DNA from: a virus
IMG/VR virus record: IMGVR_UViG_3300033146_003205
Span: 1 to 40,196 of that record
Strand: one strand, 5' to 3'
DNA: 40,196 nt
In this document: in pieces, positions 14,066-23,572 of the stretch
Layout of the letters: every line of letters begins with the position of its first letter
How positions within the stretch are numbered: the stretch's first letter is position 1
The notes under the pieces: model-generated
Told to the model about the DNA's origin: nothing
The model's database searches: none
The model's input: only the letters and a program-made list of their open reading frames with translations
Program-made: the position numbers and the translations under genes

Positions 14066-14534
14066 AAAAACAGCTATTAATAAATATAAAAAAGCAATGT
14101 TGCATTTTATTGCAAACAGAACTTTAGACGATTTGAAAAGACGTGTCGCAGAAGATACAAGTAAAACTCGTAAAAAACTTAATTATAAAATAAAAGGTAA
14201 TGAAATAATCTTTTATGGTCCTGAACATTGTAAATGGTTGGAATTTGGAACCCCTCCTCACGTAATCCGTCCTAAGAACGCAAAAGCTTTAACAATTCCT
14301 TCGAAAGGAGGACGTATTGTAAAAAAAGGCGGGAAGGCACATACGCAATTTAGTTATGGTGGAAAAACCATAACAACTAATAAAATAACGTTTGCAAAAG
14401 AAGTATATCACCCTGGTACAAGACCACAACCCTTTTTACGTCCTGCATTTTGGAATGATGTTCCTGACAGTGTGAAAAGATTCCTTGAATTAACTGATAA
14501 AAACCCTGAAATAATTGATTCACAATGGCTTTAA
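14055..14534 (+). CDS. HK97 gp10-like tail completion protein
   Basis: The ATG at 14055 gives a 159-residue protein (the ATG at 14049 is also possible). It has an N-terminal helix and then the familiar signature CKWLEFGTPPHVIRPK followed by HPGTRPQPFLRPAFW, which is typical of the HK97 gp10 / neck1 family connecting head to tail. The neighbours (head closure before and tail terminator after) are as expected. Confidence 0.85.
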   Translation: MASEKTAINKYKKAMLHFIANRTLDDLKRRVAEDTSKTRKKLNYKIKGNEIIFYGPEHCKWLEFGTPPHVIRPKNAKALTIPSKGGRIVKKGGKAHTQFSYGGKTITTNKITFAKEVYHPGTRPQPFLRPAFWNDVPDSVKRFLELTDKNPEIIDSQWL

Positions 14535-15187
14535 ATATAACACAAATAAAAAAAGAATGGTTGTTTTTTCTTAGAAATAGTGATATCTTTACAACTACTC
14601 AAAGAGAAGTAACTACAAGTTCTGTTACTGGAGCTTTCGCAGCAGATACAAGTATTATAATTTCTGTTCCTAATGTTAAAAATGTGAGGTCTGTGATTGT
14701 CGGTGCTGTAACTCTTAATTATGGGAGTGCATATACTGTTGATGTTGATTATGATAACGCAGGTACTAAATCTTGCAAAATAACTTTCACAGCAGCACAA
14801 ACAGGAGATTATACAATATCTTATGATTATGGTACAGATAAGATTCATCCTGATTTCCCGCGTAATGACCTTGATATTAATAGTTTTCCTCGTATTGGAT
14901 TTGATATTATTGAAATCCCTAGTAGTTTATTAGATTTAGATGGGACTTATCTTAACACTCCTCAACTCACAACCATAGTGTACGCATTAAAAACAGAAGA
15001 TTTAGATGATTATATATCTACATTACGTGCTTTAATACGTGCGAACGCAAAGAACTTTTATTATATAGGTTTATTTGTAAGAGTTAAAAGTGATGGACCT
15101 ATTTTAGTGTCGCCATCAGAAACAGGAAAACAGAAAATAATGCAGAAAAACATTGATATTGAAGGATTATTAAACATCGAGAGGTAA
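14525..15187 (+). CDS. Tail terminator-like protein
   Basis: This 220-residue protein overlaps the previous gene by ten bases. Residues 25-110 form a beta sandwich-like stretch (VTTSSVTGAFAADTS, TYNY-like strands to GDYTISYDYG), followed by a compact part with RIGFDIIEIPSS, VYALKTEDLDDYISTLRALI and FVRVKSDGP, resembling small tail terminator folds. The N-terminal addition is unusual. Position before the tail tube supports the call. Confidence 0.6.
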   Translation: MALNITQIKKEWLFFLRNSDIFTTTQREVTTSSVTGAFAADTSIIISVPNVKNVRSVIVGAVTLNYGSAYTVDVDYDNAGTKSCKITFTAAQTGDYTISYDYGTDKIHPDFPRNDLDINSFPRIGFDIIEIPSSLLDLDGTYLNTPQLTTIVYALKTEDLDDYISTLRALIRANAKNFYYIGLFVRVKSDGPILVSPSETGKQKIMQKNIDIEGLLNIER

Positions 15188-15192
15188 TACTT

Positions 15193-16191
15193 ATGAGCAA
15201 TTATTCATTATTCACACCAGTACAATTTGGTGGAGAAACAACTTATGGAACAACAGCTGCAAGTTTTGCAGCAGTAGGTAGTATACAAAACATTTCAGAA
15301 TCTAATGCTAATAATTTTAAACATATTAGGTCAAACAGTAGAAATATTCAAAAATCAGTATATGGTAAATACGTACCAGGATTATCTGGTTCATTCCAAG
15401 TACATGATTTTGATTTCTTAAAACATTTCGTAGGTCCTAAAACAGGTAATGGTGCTGCACAAGGCACAGCTTATACTATAACACAAGCAGAACTTACATC
15501 TTTAAGTACAAGCTCAGGAATTCAAGCATTCTCAATGGAAGTTGGAGATTCTGTTAATGATGAGAAAACAACTTATGTGGGTTGTCAAGGTGTGGATTTC
15601 ACACTCTCAGGTTCAGTAAATTCTATTTTGGATTGTTCATTTAATGTAATGGCACAAAAACCTACAGATTCTTCTACAGCTACAAGCTATACAGAACCAA
15701 CTACAAAACCATGGGTTTTCAGTCAATCAGTTGTTAAGTTTGGTTCAACACCAAGCACTACAGGATTACTTGAAAGTTTCAGTATATCTGTTGCAAACGT
15801 AATTAATCCACGTTATGGGGCTGGAGCTGGAAGATTTACTTTACAACCTGTTGTTAATGGGATTGATATTAAATTTAATTTAAACATGTACATGAATTCA
15901 GACGAAGCACAAGACCTTATTGATGCTTTTTATGGTCAAGCAAATAGTCCTACAACTTGTGCAAGCGATGCAGAAGATGTATTAACAAACGAATTTAAAA
16001 TAGAATTGTCTGAAGGTTCAGGGGCAGGACTTAGAAATGCAGATATTTGGCTTGATGAAGTGCATATAGATAATATTTCAAAAGACACAAGTATAGGCGG
16101 AGACAACATTGTAATGCTTACAGTTAACGGTATTGCAAACAAATTCAAAGATAATAAAGCCATTGTGTGGTGGACAGGAACACGTTCGTAA
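15193..16191 (+). CDS. Major tail tube protein
   Basis: This 332-residue protein starts five bases after the previous stop. The repeated pattern of short strands, the opening FTPVQFGGETTYGTTAA, SGSFQVHDFDFLKHF and the acidic end (EFKIELSEGSGAG, NIVMLTVNGIA) are typical of tail tube subunits. It is followed by the chaperone pair, which always flanks the tube gene. No sheath gene is seen, so the tail is likely non-contractile. Confidence 0.78.
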   Translation: MSNYSLFTPVQFGGETTYGTTAASFAAVGSIQNISESNANNFKHIRSNSRNIQKSVYGKYVPGLSGSFQVHDFDFLKHFVGPKTGNGAAQGTAYTITQAELTSLSTSSGIQAFSMEVGDSVNDEKTTYVGCQGVDFTLSGSVNSILDCSFNVMAQKPTDSSTATSYTEPTTKPWVFSQSVVKFGSTPSTTGLLESFSISVANVINPRYGAGAGRFTLQPVVNGIDIKFNLNMYMNSDEAQDLIDAFYGQANSPTTCASDAEDVLTNEFKIELSEGSGAGLRNADIWLDEVHIDNISKDTSIGGDNIVMLTVNGIANKFKDNKAIVWWTGTRS

Positions 16192-16206
16192 GGAGAGGAG
16201 ATTTAA

Positions 16207-16509
16207 ATGGATGAAACAGGAGACGTTATAAAATTACCAAGCGGGTCAATTATAAAACTAAAAACATTAACTGGCGAAGATTGGTATAAGTGTGTGGCAT
16301 ATTCAACAGAGAAAGCGGCAAAAGAAGGTAAACATTTGATGGATTTAGCGTATTGGGAACGTTATGAAGAATTGATAACTGGTTGGGCACGAGTTAAACT
16401 TAATTCATTAGAATTTAACGATGCAAGAAGTTTGAGATTACAACTTGTTGAAAGAAGTGTTACGAGTCCAAAAGGACCTAACGAATCTAATAAAAATTTA
16501 AAAAACTGA
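16207..16509 (+). CDS. Tail assembly chaperone (G-like)
   Basis: This 100-residue protein has a GGAGAGGAGA binding site. It opens with a short beta hairpin (IKLPSGSIIKLKTLTGEDW) and then becomes helical. Size and place after the tail tube agree with tail assembly chaperones that coat the tape measure. The end contains the slippery heptamer A_AAA_AAC (16500-16506) next to the TGA, which allows a longer fusion product with the next gene. Confidence 0.75.
   Translation: MDETGDVIKLPSGSIIKLKTLTGEDWYKCVAYSTEKAAKEGKHLMDLAYWERYEELITGWARVKLNSLEFNDARSLRLQLVERSVTSPKGPNESNKNLKN
16500..16506 (+). other. Programmed -1 frameshift site A_AAA_AAC
   Basis: The zero-frame codons are TTA AAA AAC TGA. Tandem slippage by -1 on AAAAAAC leads to CTG ATG GCG and on into the frame of the gene at 16509-16730. 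The site is in the right phase and in the same gene pair as in lambda G/GT. Confidence 0.8.
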
Positions 16510-16730
16510 TGGCGGCATTACAAAATCCACAGTATTATGTAGTGCCTAAGAAATATAAAAAAACATTATTGATGATGGGTCTTGAAAATAAAGGACTTGT
16601 GAAATCTGATGTTAAAACATTTCAAGAATGTGATGTTGAAGACGTATTCAAAAGAAAAATCTTAATGAATACTGTATCCCGAATTGAGAAAATAAAACAA
16701 AAACAAAGAATGATGAATAATGGCAGATGA
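16509..16730 (+). CDS. Tail assembly chaperone, T-part (made by -1 frameshift)
   Basis: This 73-residue frame starts with an ATG that overlaps the stop of the upstream gene (TGATG). It has no visible binding site of its own, and the slippery A_AAA_AAC just upstream joins it in frame to the 100-residue chaperone to give a fusion of about 174 residues. It is basic and helical (EDVFKRKILMNTVSRIEKIKQKQ), as a tape-measure binding segment would be. It ends overlapping the tape measure start. Confidence 0.72.
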   Translation: MAALQNPQYYVVPKKYKKTLLMMGLENKGLVKSDVKTFQECDVEDVFKRKILMNTVSRIEKIKQKQRMMNNGR

Positions 16731-17541
16731 AGTTATAGGAAGAATTATTATAGGAGACGGAGACGGTTCAGGTTCTGGTAGAAAAGGGTCTAGCAAATCG
16801 GCTAAAGAACTTAAAAAAATAAGACACGAATTAGAAATGATGTCGGGAGTCTTCTTAGGTTCAGATATGACTAAATTTCTTAAAGTATCAGGTGGAACAT
16901 CAGGAGCTTCTTCTGCGTTAAGTGCTGTTAAAAGCGTTGTTGGGACTGCTGGTTTTGTTACTGCAATAGGTGCAGCGGCTGCTTTGGCAATAGCAACAAG
17001 TGCTTCAAATAATCTTCAAGAAAACATAATAAATCCAGCTCTTGAAAGTGAAGGGTATGAAGAAGAATCTGAAAAAAGAGAAGAACTAAACGAATCTTTA
17101 GAACAAAATATTGTAAATCAAGACGGTGTGAATGAAGGTTTTGAACTTATTAAAGATTCTGCAAATGATGCCACTAATGCGTGGGATGGTATGATTGAAG
17201 ATTTTAAAGAAGGCGATGTGTTGGGTGTTGTAAGTAACGCAGGATTATTTTTAAAAAATGCAATATGGGACACAGGTTTGGATATAATAAGGTTTGGTAA
17301 ATTGGTTGCAGCTGCAGGGGATGAAATTGAAAGTGGTTCTTCAGGAATCACTGCAAGCACAGTTTCACGTTCAGGTGCGGGTTATGCAGTGCATGACGCA
17401 GATACTGAAACATCTTATTACGCCACATCTGAAGAAATTAATAATAGACAATCAACATCAGTAGGTGCGTTTTTAAATACTGGAATAAATACGAGCAGTG
17501 GCTCTTCAAATTCAAACGACCAATTTTTAGGTGGAAATTAA
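16720..17541 (+). CDS. Tape measure protein, unusually short
   Basis: This 273-residue protein follows the chaperone pair. Features: a Gly/Ser-rich start, a helix, a hydrophobic Ala/Gly-rich stretch at about residues 67-96 (VVGTAGFVTAIGAAAALA), a second hydrophobic part at about 165-200, and a Ser/Thr-rich end. These are typical of tape measures, which set tail length and pass to the host membrane. At roughly 1.5 angstrom per residue, only about 40 nm of tail would be spanned. Confidence 0.7.
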   Translation: MADEVIGRIIIGDGDGSGSGRKGSSKSAKELKKIRHELEMMSGVFLGSDMTKFLKVSGGTSGASSALSAVKSVVGTAGFVTAIGAAAALAIATSASNNLQENIINPALESEGYEEESEKREELNESLEQNIVNQDGVNEGFELIKDSANDATNAWDGMIEDFKEGDVLGVVSNAGLFLKNAIWDTGLDIIRFGKLVAAAGDEIESGSSGITASTVSRSGAGYAVHDADTETSYYATSEEINNRQSTSVGAFLNTGINTSSGSSNSNDQFLGGN

Positions 17542-17542
17542 A

Positions 17543-18004
17543 ATGGCTTTCGATAAACCAACAATCACAGCAGTTAATTCAACTAAATTAATCATAACAG
17601 ATTTAGATACTGTTATTTCTGAAAATATGAGTGTTACAAATAGAAATATAACTTTTAGTATGCCTTTAGGAAACACTGCTAAAAATAGATTATCTAATTG
17701 GAAAGGTAACGTTAGACAAATACTTGTTACAGGACTTCATACAGGTGTTAGTTATGGAGGTTCATCTCCTAAAGAAAAAATAAAGGCTTTCATTGAAGAA
17801 GTTGAAGATTGGATTAATAATGACGATTTCATATTTACAATACAAGGAAGACACCAATATAATGATGTTTATGGTAATAGTTTTAAAGTGTTTTGTACAA
17901 AATTTAATGTTAAATGGAATGCTGCACAAAACCACATAACTTATACCATGACTTTAATTGAGGGTGGAAGTATCATAGGAAACTCTTACGACATATTACA
18001 ATAA
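17543..18004 (+). CDS. Tail protein (distal tail-like)
   Basis: The ATG at 17543 is preceded by a GGTGGAA site within the tape measure end. The 153-residue protein is a mixed alpha/beta fold with KEKIKAFIEEVEDWINNDDFIF followed by strands to TYTMTLIEGG. It lies between the tape measure and the large hub protein, which is the position of the distal tail (Dit) ring. The assignment is by place and fold class. Confidence 0.55.
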   Translation: MAFDKPTITAVNSTKLIITDLDTVISENMSVTNRNITFSMPLGNTAKNRLSNWKGNVRQILVTGLHTGVSYGGSSPKEKIKAFIEEVEDWINNDDFIFTIQGRHQYNDVYGNSFKVFCTKFNVKWNAAQNHITYTMTLIEGGSIIGNSYDILQ

Positions 18005-18006
18005 AA

Positions 18007-19908
18007 ATGGAAGACTGGAATTATGAAATTACCTTGAACGGGGAAGATGTAAAAAGCTATGTATTAGATTTTAAAATACCCATTTCAAGAGATTCTAGTG
18101 ATGATGGTGACGGAAATTGGATTAAATTTGTAGGTTCAATAACTGAAGAAAATCTTCTTAAATATGGTTATGAATTATTAATTAAAAGAGGTATTGAATC
18201 TTCTGATGAACAATTCATATTTAAAGGAGATGTTACAAATATAAAAATTGATGAAGGTACTATAACTTGTAATGTTAGACCTCCTCCTTGGAAATTACAA
18301 AATCAAACTATAACAGAAGTTTTTGGTCCTAGTTCTATTGAAGCAGGAGTTATCACAGAAATGTGGAAATCTGTCGCAGCAGGAGAAAATGAAACTATTA
18401 ATGTTTCCGCTACTGCAAATCCTGATTTACCTTTATTAACATATTTCTTATGTGAAGGGGAAACAAGATGGAACAGAGCACAAAAACTTAGGAAACTTAT
18501 CAAATATCAATCTTTTTACAAACCTTCAACAGATACATATTATTTAGAACCTGAAGGAAACACAGCATATCCATTAACATTAGAAGTTGGAAAAGCTATA
18601 ATGAATGTTCCAAAATGGGTTTTTGATGAAGAATCTGTTATCAATGATGTCAAAATAAATGGTGCTGTAGCAGACGCACGTTATGAAGAAATATTTAACG
18701 GAAACGGTGCAGAAGATACTTTCACATTATCCTGGATTCCTAAAGATACGGAAGTTTATGTTGGTTCAAAAACAACTGCAAATTTACAAGTTTTTGGTGT
18801 TGTAGATTCTACAGACACATATAATTATTATGTTGATAATGAAGAAAAAGAGGTTATTTTCTTATCTGGTTCGATACCTGGTGCAGGCACTGATAATGTT
18901 ATAATAAACTATTCTTATAATCAACCTAGACCTGTTAGAATCAAAGATAATACGAGCATTGGTGCATTTGGTCTAAGACAAACAGAAGTCTCGTTCAGCG
19001 AAACTATAAGCGTTGCAGACGCAACAATACAAGCACAAACTATTGTTGATGTTTCAGCATATCCTGCAAAATCCACAACTATCCAAACAATATTAATACA
19101 AGAAATATTCCCTGGTTATAAAGTTTCAATCGTTGATTCTATTAATAATATTAATGGGGATTTTACTGTTAATAAAGTTATATACCAATACACAGCAGGT
19201 TATGACGTTTTAGAAATTGGGGACCGAGTTTACAAACAATCAGACCTTGTTTATGATATTATTGAAAATATTTACGAACTTAATAAGAAAGGACAAAATC
19301 AAAATCAACAATTAGTTACTGAAATAAATAATAATAAAGTTGATGTTTACACACACATTACCAACGAATTATATACTGCAGAACCTGAAGATGACGTTTT
19401 ATATTGGGATTCTGAAGAACAAGGAGAGTGGGATAATTTTGAGTGGGGCGATGATGATGATGAAGATAGAACTTTAATTAAAAGGTTATATTCAAACAAT
19501 ACATTTTATGATGATTTTTCCTCAACACAATATAGCGATACTGTTAATACAACCGCAACCATAGATACAACTGATAAACAAGTTGAATTCACATCAGGAC
19601 AAATATATCGTTCTGACCAAGTTGTTGTCGGGGGAGGAAGTGTTGAAAGTATCGTGGCTACGTGGACTGTTACAGGAACTGTGAAAGTTGAATTCAGTAA
19701 TAATGATGGAGAATCTTGGCTTGAAGCTACAAACAGCACGAGTTTATCTCTTCCTGAAGCTTCTAATGTAGGGGATGTTTTCCCGATGGTTTTCCCAATC
19801 ACTTTGGGCGGAGCTACAGAAGACGCAATAGTAAAATATAGAGTTACAGAAACAGGAAGTTCCACAGCAGAACTTTCACAAATAAAATTTAAATATACTT
19901 TTAGGTGA
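18007..19908 (+). CDS. Large tail tip/hub protein (Tal-like)
   Basis: This 633-residue protein starts three bases after the previous stop. Its first 390 residues contain beta-rich hub-like blocks and a conserved-looking segment FLCEGETRWNRAQKLRKL near 155, followed by strands and NYSYNQPRPVRIKD. After an acidic stretch (EWDNFEWGDDDDEDR) around residue 475 comes a jelly-roll-like C-terminus that ends KFKYTFR. It likely forms the tip and anchors receptor-binding proteins. Family cannot be stated precisely. Confidence 0.62.
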   Translation: MEDWNYEITLNGEDVKSYVLDFKIPISRDSSDDGDGNWIKFVGSITEENLLKYGYELLIKRGIESSDEQFIFKGDVTNIKIDEGTITCNVRPPPWKLQNQTITEVFGPSSIEAGVITEMWKSVAAGENETINVSATANPDLPLLTYFLCEGETRWNRAQKLRKLIKYQSFYKPSTDTYYLEPEGNTAYPLTLEVGKAIMNVPKWVFDEESVINDVKINGAVADARYEEIFNGNGAEDTFTLSWIPKDTEVYVGSKTTANLQVFGVVDSTDTYNYYVDNEEKEVIFLSGSIPGAGTDNVIINYSYNQPRPVRIKDNTSIGAFGLRQTEVSFSETISVADATIQAQTIVDVSAYPAKSTTIQTILIQEIFPGYKVSIVDSINNINGDFTVNKVIYQYTAGYDVLEIGDRVYKQSDLVYDIIENIYELNKKGQNQNQQLVTEINNNKVDVYTHITNELYTAEPEDDVLYWDSEEQGEWDNFEWGDDDDEDRTLIKRLYSNNTFYDDFSSTQYSDTVNTTATIDTTDKQVEFTSGQIYRSDQVVVGGGSVESIVATWTVTGTVKVEFSNNDGESWLEATNSTSLSLPEASNVGDVFPMVFPITLGGATEDAIVKYRVTETGSSTAELSQIKFKYTFR

Positions 19909-19913
19909 TAATC

Positions 19914-22253
19914 ATGGCAACTTATGACGTACCCGATAAATCAACAGGAGAAGGATTGACTGCAGCAGAATTTAATCAAGTTAAAGATGTATTAAAAGAC
20001 GCTTCACGTATAATGACCCCTGCAGAGATTGATTTTGCAACAACAAGTAATCCCTCTTATGCAGAGAAAAGAGTGTTTTATGATAATACAAAGAAAGCAT
20101 TATCATATTATAATGAAGAATCAGATATTACTGTTAATATGGGGCAAGAAGTATTATTTAGAATTTCTAATGCTACAGGTTCAACAATTACTAATGGTTC
20201 TGTTGTTACAAACGATTCCACAGGAATAACTCTTGCAGATTGTAGATATAAAGATAAATCTAATTTAATAGCTGTCGCTACACACGATATTGAAACTGGC
20301 ACAACAGGTTATACCACAAGACTTGGTGAAGTTGGCGGTATGGATACTTCTGCATATAGTCCAGGTCAAATATTATATCTTGGCGAAGCGGGCACTTATT
20401 CAACTACACGACCCACAAATGGAGGTTTCTCTGTTATTGTTGGTGTTGTAAAAACTGTAAGTTCAACAGAAGGTATAATTCAAGTTAATCCTATAACTAG
20501 CGATACAGCTGTTGAACTTACCGATACTAACGGATTTCCTGCAGACCAAAGAACAGGAACCACATTATCTTTCGTTGATGGTACAAGAACATTCACTATA
20601 ACGCCTACAGGTGCCGAGTTCCATTATTACGAATTAGGTAATAAATACGAAGTTACTGGTGCGGATAGTGTTGTTATCGCAGATACTGAAGGACTTCACG
20701 TTATTTATTATGATGAGGATACATTAACATCTTTAGCTAACCCTACAGTTTCACAGCAAGACGTTTTAATACGTACTAAAGCTCTTGTGGGTTACGTATA
20801 TTGGAACGCTACAGCTAACACTTCAAATTATTTTGCTGATGAAAGACATGGCATTTCTATGTCTCCTAACACTCATAGTTATTTACATTTCACAAGAGGT
20901 GCACAATATCTTAATGGGTTAGGACTTGGAGATTTTGTAATTAGTGGTGGGGGTGATAATGAAGATGCACAATTTTCTATTGCTTCAGGAACTGTTGCAG
21001 ATGAAGATATCGCCACAACTTATTCCACTATAACAAAAACAACAGGATTACCTATTTATTATTTAGAAGGTTCTGGAGCTAATTTAAGAAAAACCACTCA
21101 ACCAGGATTTTCAATGCCTACAAGTAGTGGTACAAACACCACAAGACTTGTTTATAACGAATGGTCAGGAACTGTTTGGCAATTAACAGAAGTATCACAT
21201 AATGATTTTGTTTTATGTCATGTTTTCGCTGTGAATGGATATACTGGTAAAGACCAGCAAATATCTGTAATAGGTCAAAAGGAATACGGAACTCGAGCAC
21301 AGGCAAGAGCAGGGGCTTCTGAAGAAATCTCTAACATCATTTTAGCGTTTCCTTTTGAAGAAATAGTTCCTATAGGTACTGTTATTTTCCAAACAAATCT
21401 TGGATATGGCAATGATATTAATGCTAAAGTAGTGCGAGACGGAGAAGGAAATGATTATGTTGATTGGAGAACTACAGAACTTGCACAAGGCACTGCTGCA
21501 ACAAGTCATAATAATCTTACTAATTTAGAATTAGCAAACACAACAATAACATGGGGTCACGTAGATGACCAAGTTCAATCATTTTATGGTGTGAAGACTT
21601 TTAATAGTTTTCCCGTAACTCCATCAAGTGCTCCAACAAGCGATTATGAAGTTGCTAATAAGAAGTATGTTGATGATAATGGGGGTTCAAGTAGTCCTTT
21701 AACAACTAAAGGAGATGTTTATACTTATAGCACTACAGATGCAAGACTTGGTGTTGGTACTAATGATTATGTATTAACAGCAGACAGTACTGAAGCTACA
21801 GGACTTAAATGGGCGCCTGCGAGTGGTGGCTCAGGTGGCGGAGCTCCTCCTTTCATGTTTGAAATTGAAGGTGCACAATCAGCAGGATTAAAAAGAACTT
21901 GGATTGTTCCAGATGCTTATGCTGGTATGGATGTATCAGAATTAAGAGTTATGGTAACTGGTTTAAATACGGGTTCAAGTATGAAATTTGATATTAGACT
22001 TAATGGTACTGCAACTACTGATAGTATAATGACTGGAGATGTAGATATGGAATTACTTACAACTCAAACAGCTACAAATGGCGTATATCAAATTGGTTGT
22101 AATACTTCTGGTTCAACAGTTGGTACAGCAGGAACTACTTTAGACTCTGCAAGAACAACTTTAGCAGCAGACGATGTATTAAGATTTTATACAACTCAAG
22201 TAGGTAGTACAGAAACAGGTGCAAACCTAAGTGTAATAATTACAATAGAATAA
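19914..22253 (+). CDS. Tail fibre protein
   Basis: The ATG at 19914 follows AGGTGATAATC, the best start. The 779-residue protein has the composition of a fibre: Thr, Gly, Ser, Ala and Asn-rich with few charges. It opens with a short attachment part (YDVPDKSTGEGLTAAEFNQVK), continues as repeats of beta strands, and near the end has SPLTTKGDVYTYSTTDARLGVGT, a phrase common in phage fibres. The C-terminal 150 residues after the PPFMFEIEGAQSAG motif form a beta domain, probably for receptor contact. Confidence 0.75.
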   Translation: MATYDVPDKSTGEGLTAAEFNQVKDVLKDASRIMTPAEIDFATTSNPSYAEKRVFYDNTKKALSYYNEESDITVNMGQEVLFRISNATGSTITNGSVVTNDSTGITLADCRYKDKSNLIAVATHDIETGTTGYTTRLGEVGGMDTSAYSPGQILYLGEAGTYSTTRPTNGGFSVIVGVVKTVSSTEGIIQVNPITSDTAVELTDTNGFPADQRTGTTLSFVDGTRTFTITPTGAEFHYYELGNKYEVTGADSVVIADTEGLHVIYYDEDTLTSLANPTVSQQDVLIRTKALVGYVYWNATANTSNYFADERHGISMSPNTHSYLHFTRGAQYLNGLGLGDFVISGGGDNEDAQFSIASGTVADEDIATTYSTITKTTGLPIYYLEGSGANLRKTTQPGFSMPTSSGTNTTRLVYNEWSGTVWQLTEVSHNDFVLCHVFAVNGYTGKDQQISVIGQKEYGTRAQARAGASEEISNIILAFPFEEIVPIGTVIFQTNLGYGNDINAKVVRDGEGNDYVDWRTTELAQGTAATSHNNLTNLELANTTITWGHVDDQVQSFYGVKTFNSFPVTPSSAPTSDYEVANKKYVDDNGGSSSPLTTKGDVYTYSTTDARLGVGTNDYVLTADSTEATGLKWAPASGGSGGGAPPFMFEIEGAQSAGLKRTWIVPDAYAGMDVSELRVMVTGLNTGSSMKFDIRLNGTATTDSIMTGDVDMELLTTQTATNGVYQIGCNTSGSTVGTAGTTLDSARTTLAADDVLRFYTTQVGSTETGANLSVIITIE

Positions 22254-22255
22254 AA

Positions 22256-23572
22256 ATGGCTAAGAATTTAACAAATGGATTAGTATTAGACCTAGCTATG
22301 GAAAATCTAGAAAACTTTGCTCCACCAAGAGAGGAAGTTACTAATAGCGGTGCTACTTTAACAACTGACCAACTTAATAGAGATAACCAAGCTAGAGATT
22401 TTAATGGTAGTTCTGATTATATAGGCATTTCCTCAATACCTAATGATAATGGAACAACAGGAACAATTTTTATTAGGGCTTACGTTGAAACATCAAATCA
22501 ATCAATATTATATTCAAATATGCTAACAACAGGAAGACAGGAATTAATGTTTTCAGTTAATAATGGGAGCACATTAAGTAGATATATAGTATTACAAATT
22601 TATGATGGTGGTAGTGTTTATTTATTGTATGAAGGTTCAGAAAATTTCACATTAAATGAATGGCATACTTTCACAGTTACACAAGGAGGTTCTACTGCAA
22701 AATTATATTTAGATGGAAAATTAATACCTGGTGCATACCGATATTCTTCAGGTAATGAAGGACAATGGAAAAGTAATATAAGTCCAACAACCACAAGGGT
22801 GGGGTCTACTCAAAATAGCTCTTATAGTCAATATTACAACGGTAAAGTATCTAATGTTAAAGAATATAATAGAGAATTAGATGCAACAGAAGTATTACAA
22901 TTACACAACGATACGGTTGTAGAATATCAAGGTTTATTTGAAGACTGTGTAGGTTATTGGGATTTCAATAAAGATGCTAAAGATATTATTAATCAAAACG
23001 ATGGAACTGTAACTGGAGCTACATTAACAACAGATAGGTTTGGTATTGCTAATCATGCATATAGTTTTGATGGCACTGACGATGAATTTAGAGTTCAATC
23101 AATAGGAGAAACAGCAACTAATCTAACTGTTGCTTTTTGGTCACAATTAACAACGCCTGAAACAATGCTTGTTGTTAGAGATTCCTCAATATCGGGTTCA
23201 ACAACCATGATTAGGTGGTCATCAACATCAGTATATTTACGTGACCAATCAGATACCTCAACCTCTTTTTCATACACTCCTACGAGCGATAATGATTTTC
23301 ATTTTTTTGTTATTTGGTATGATGGCACAACTTTTAAAATATATGAAGATGGTGTAGAAAAAAATTCAGGTACTTTCTCTGCGGCAACATTCAATTTAGA
23401 TGATATATCTTATGGGTACGACCAATACGGTGGCGGAAGAGCATATTCGGAAATGAAAGGTGGTGAAATCTTTCTTTATAAAAGAGCTTTAAGTTTAGGA
23501 GAATTAAGCAACTTATATAGTTTAACAAAATACAATTATATATATCCAAAAATGCAAAAGGTGAAAGAATAA
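22256..23572 (+). CDS. Two-domain LamG-like receptor-binding protein
   Basis: This 438-residue protein contains two concanavalin/LamG-type jelly rolls: residues about 5-210 and 225-430. Each has the signature DFNGSSDYI or SFDGTDDEF, a central WHTFTVTQGG or FHFFVIWYDG, and a TYDGK/KIYEDG strand. Such domains bind sugars or proteins on the host envelope. It starts two bases after the fibre stop and is followed by a third such domain in the next gene. Confidence 0.82.
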   Translation: MAKNLTNGLVLDLAMENLENFAPPREEVTNSGATLTTDQLNRDNQARDFNGSSDYIGISSIPNDNGTTGTIFIRAYVETSNQSILYSNMLTTGRQELMFSVNNGSTLSRYIVLQIYDGGSVYLLYEGSENFTLNEWHTFTVTQGGSTAKLYLDGKLIPGAYRYSSGNEGQWKSNISPTTTRVGSTQNSSYSQYYNGKVSNVKEYNRELDATEVLQLHNDTVVEYQGLFEDCVGYWDFNKDAKDIINQNDGTVTGATLTTDRFGIANHAYSFDGTDDEFRVQSIGETATNLTVAFWSQLTTPETMLVVRDSSISGSTTMIRWSSTSVYLRDQSDTSTSFSYTPTSDNDFHFFVIWYDGTTFKIYEDGVEKNSGTFSAATFNLDDISYGYDQYGGGRAYSEMKGGEIFLYKRALSLGELSNLYSLTKYNYIYPKMQKVKE

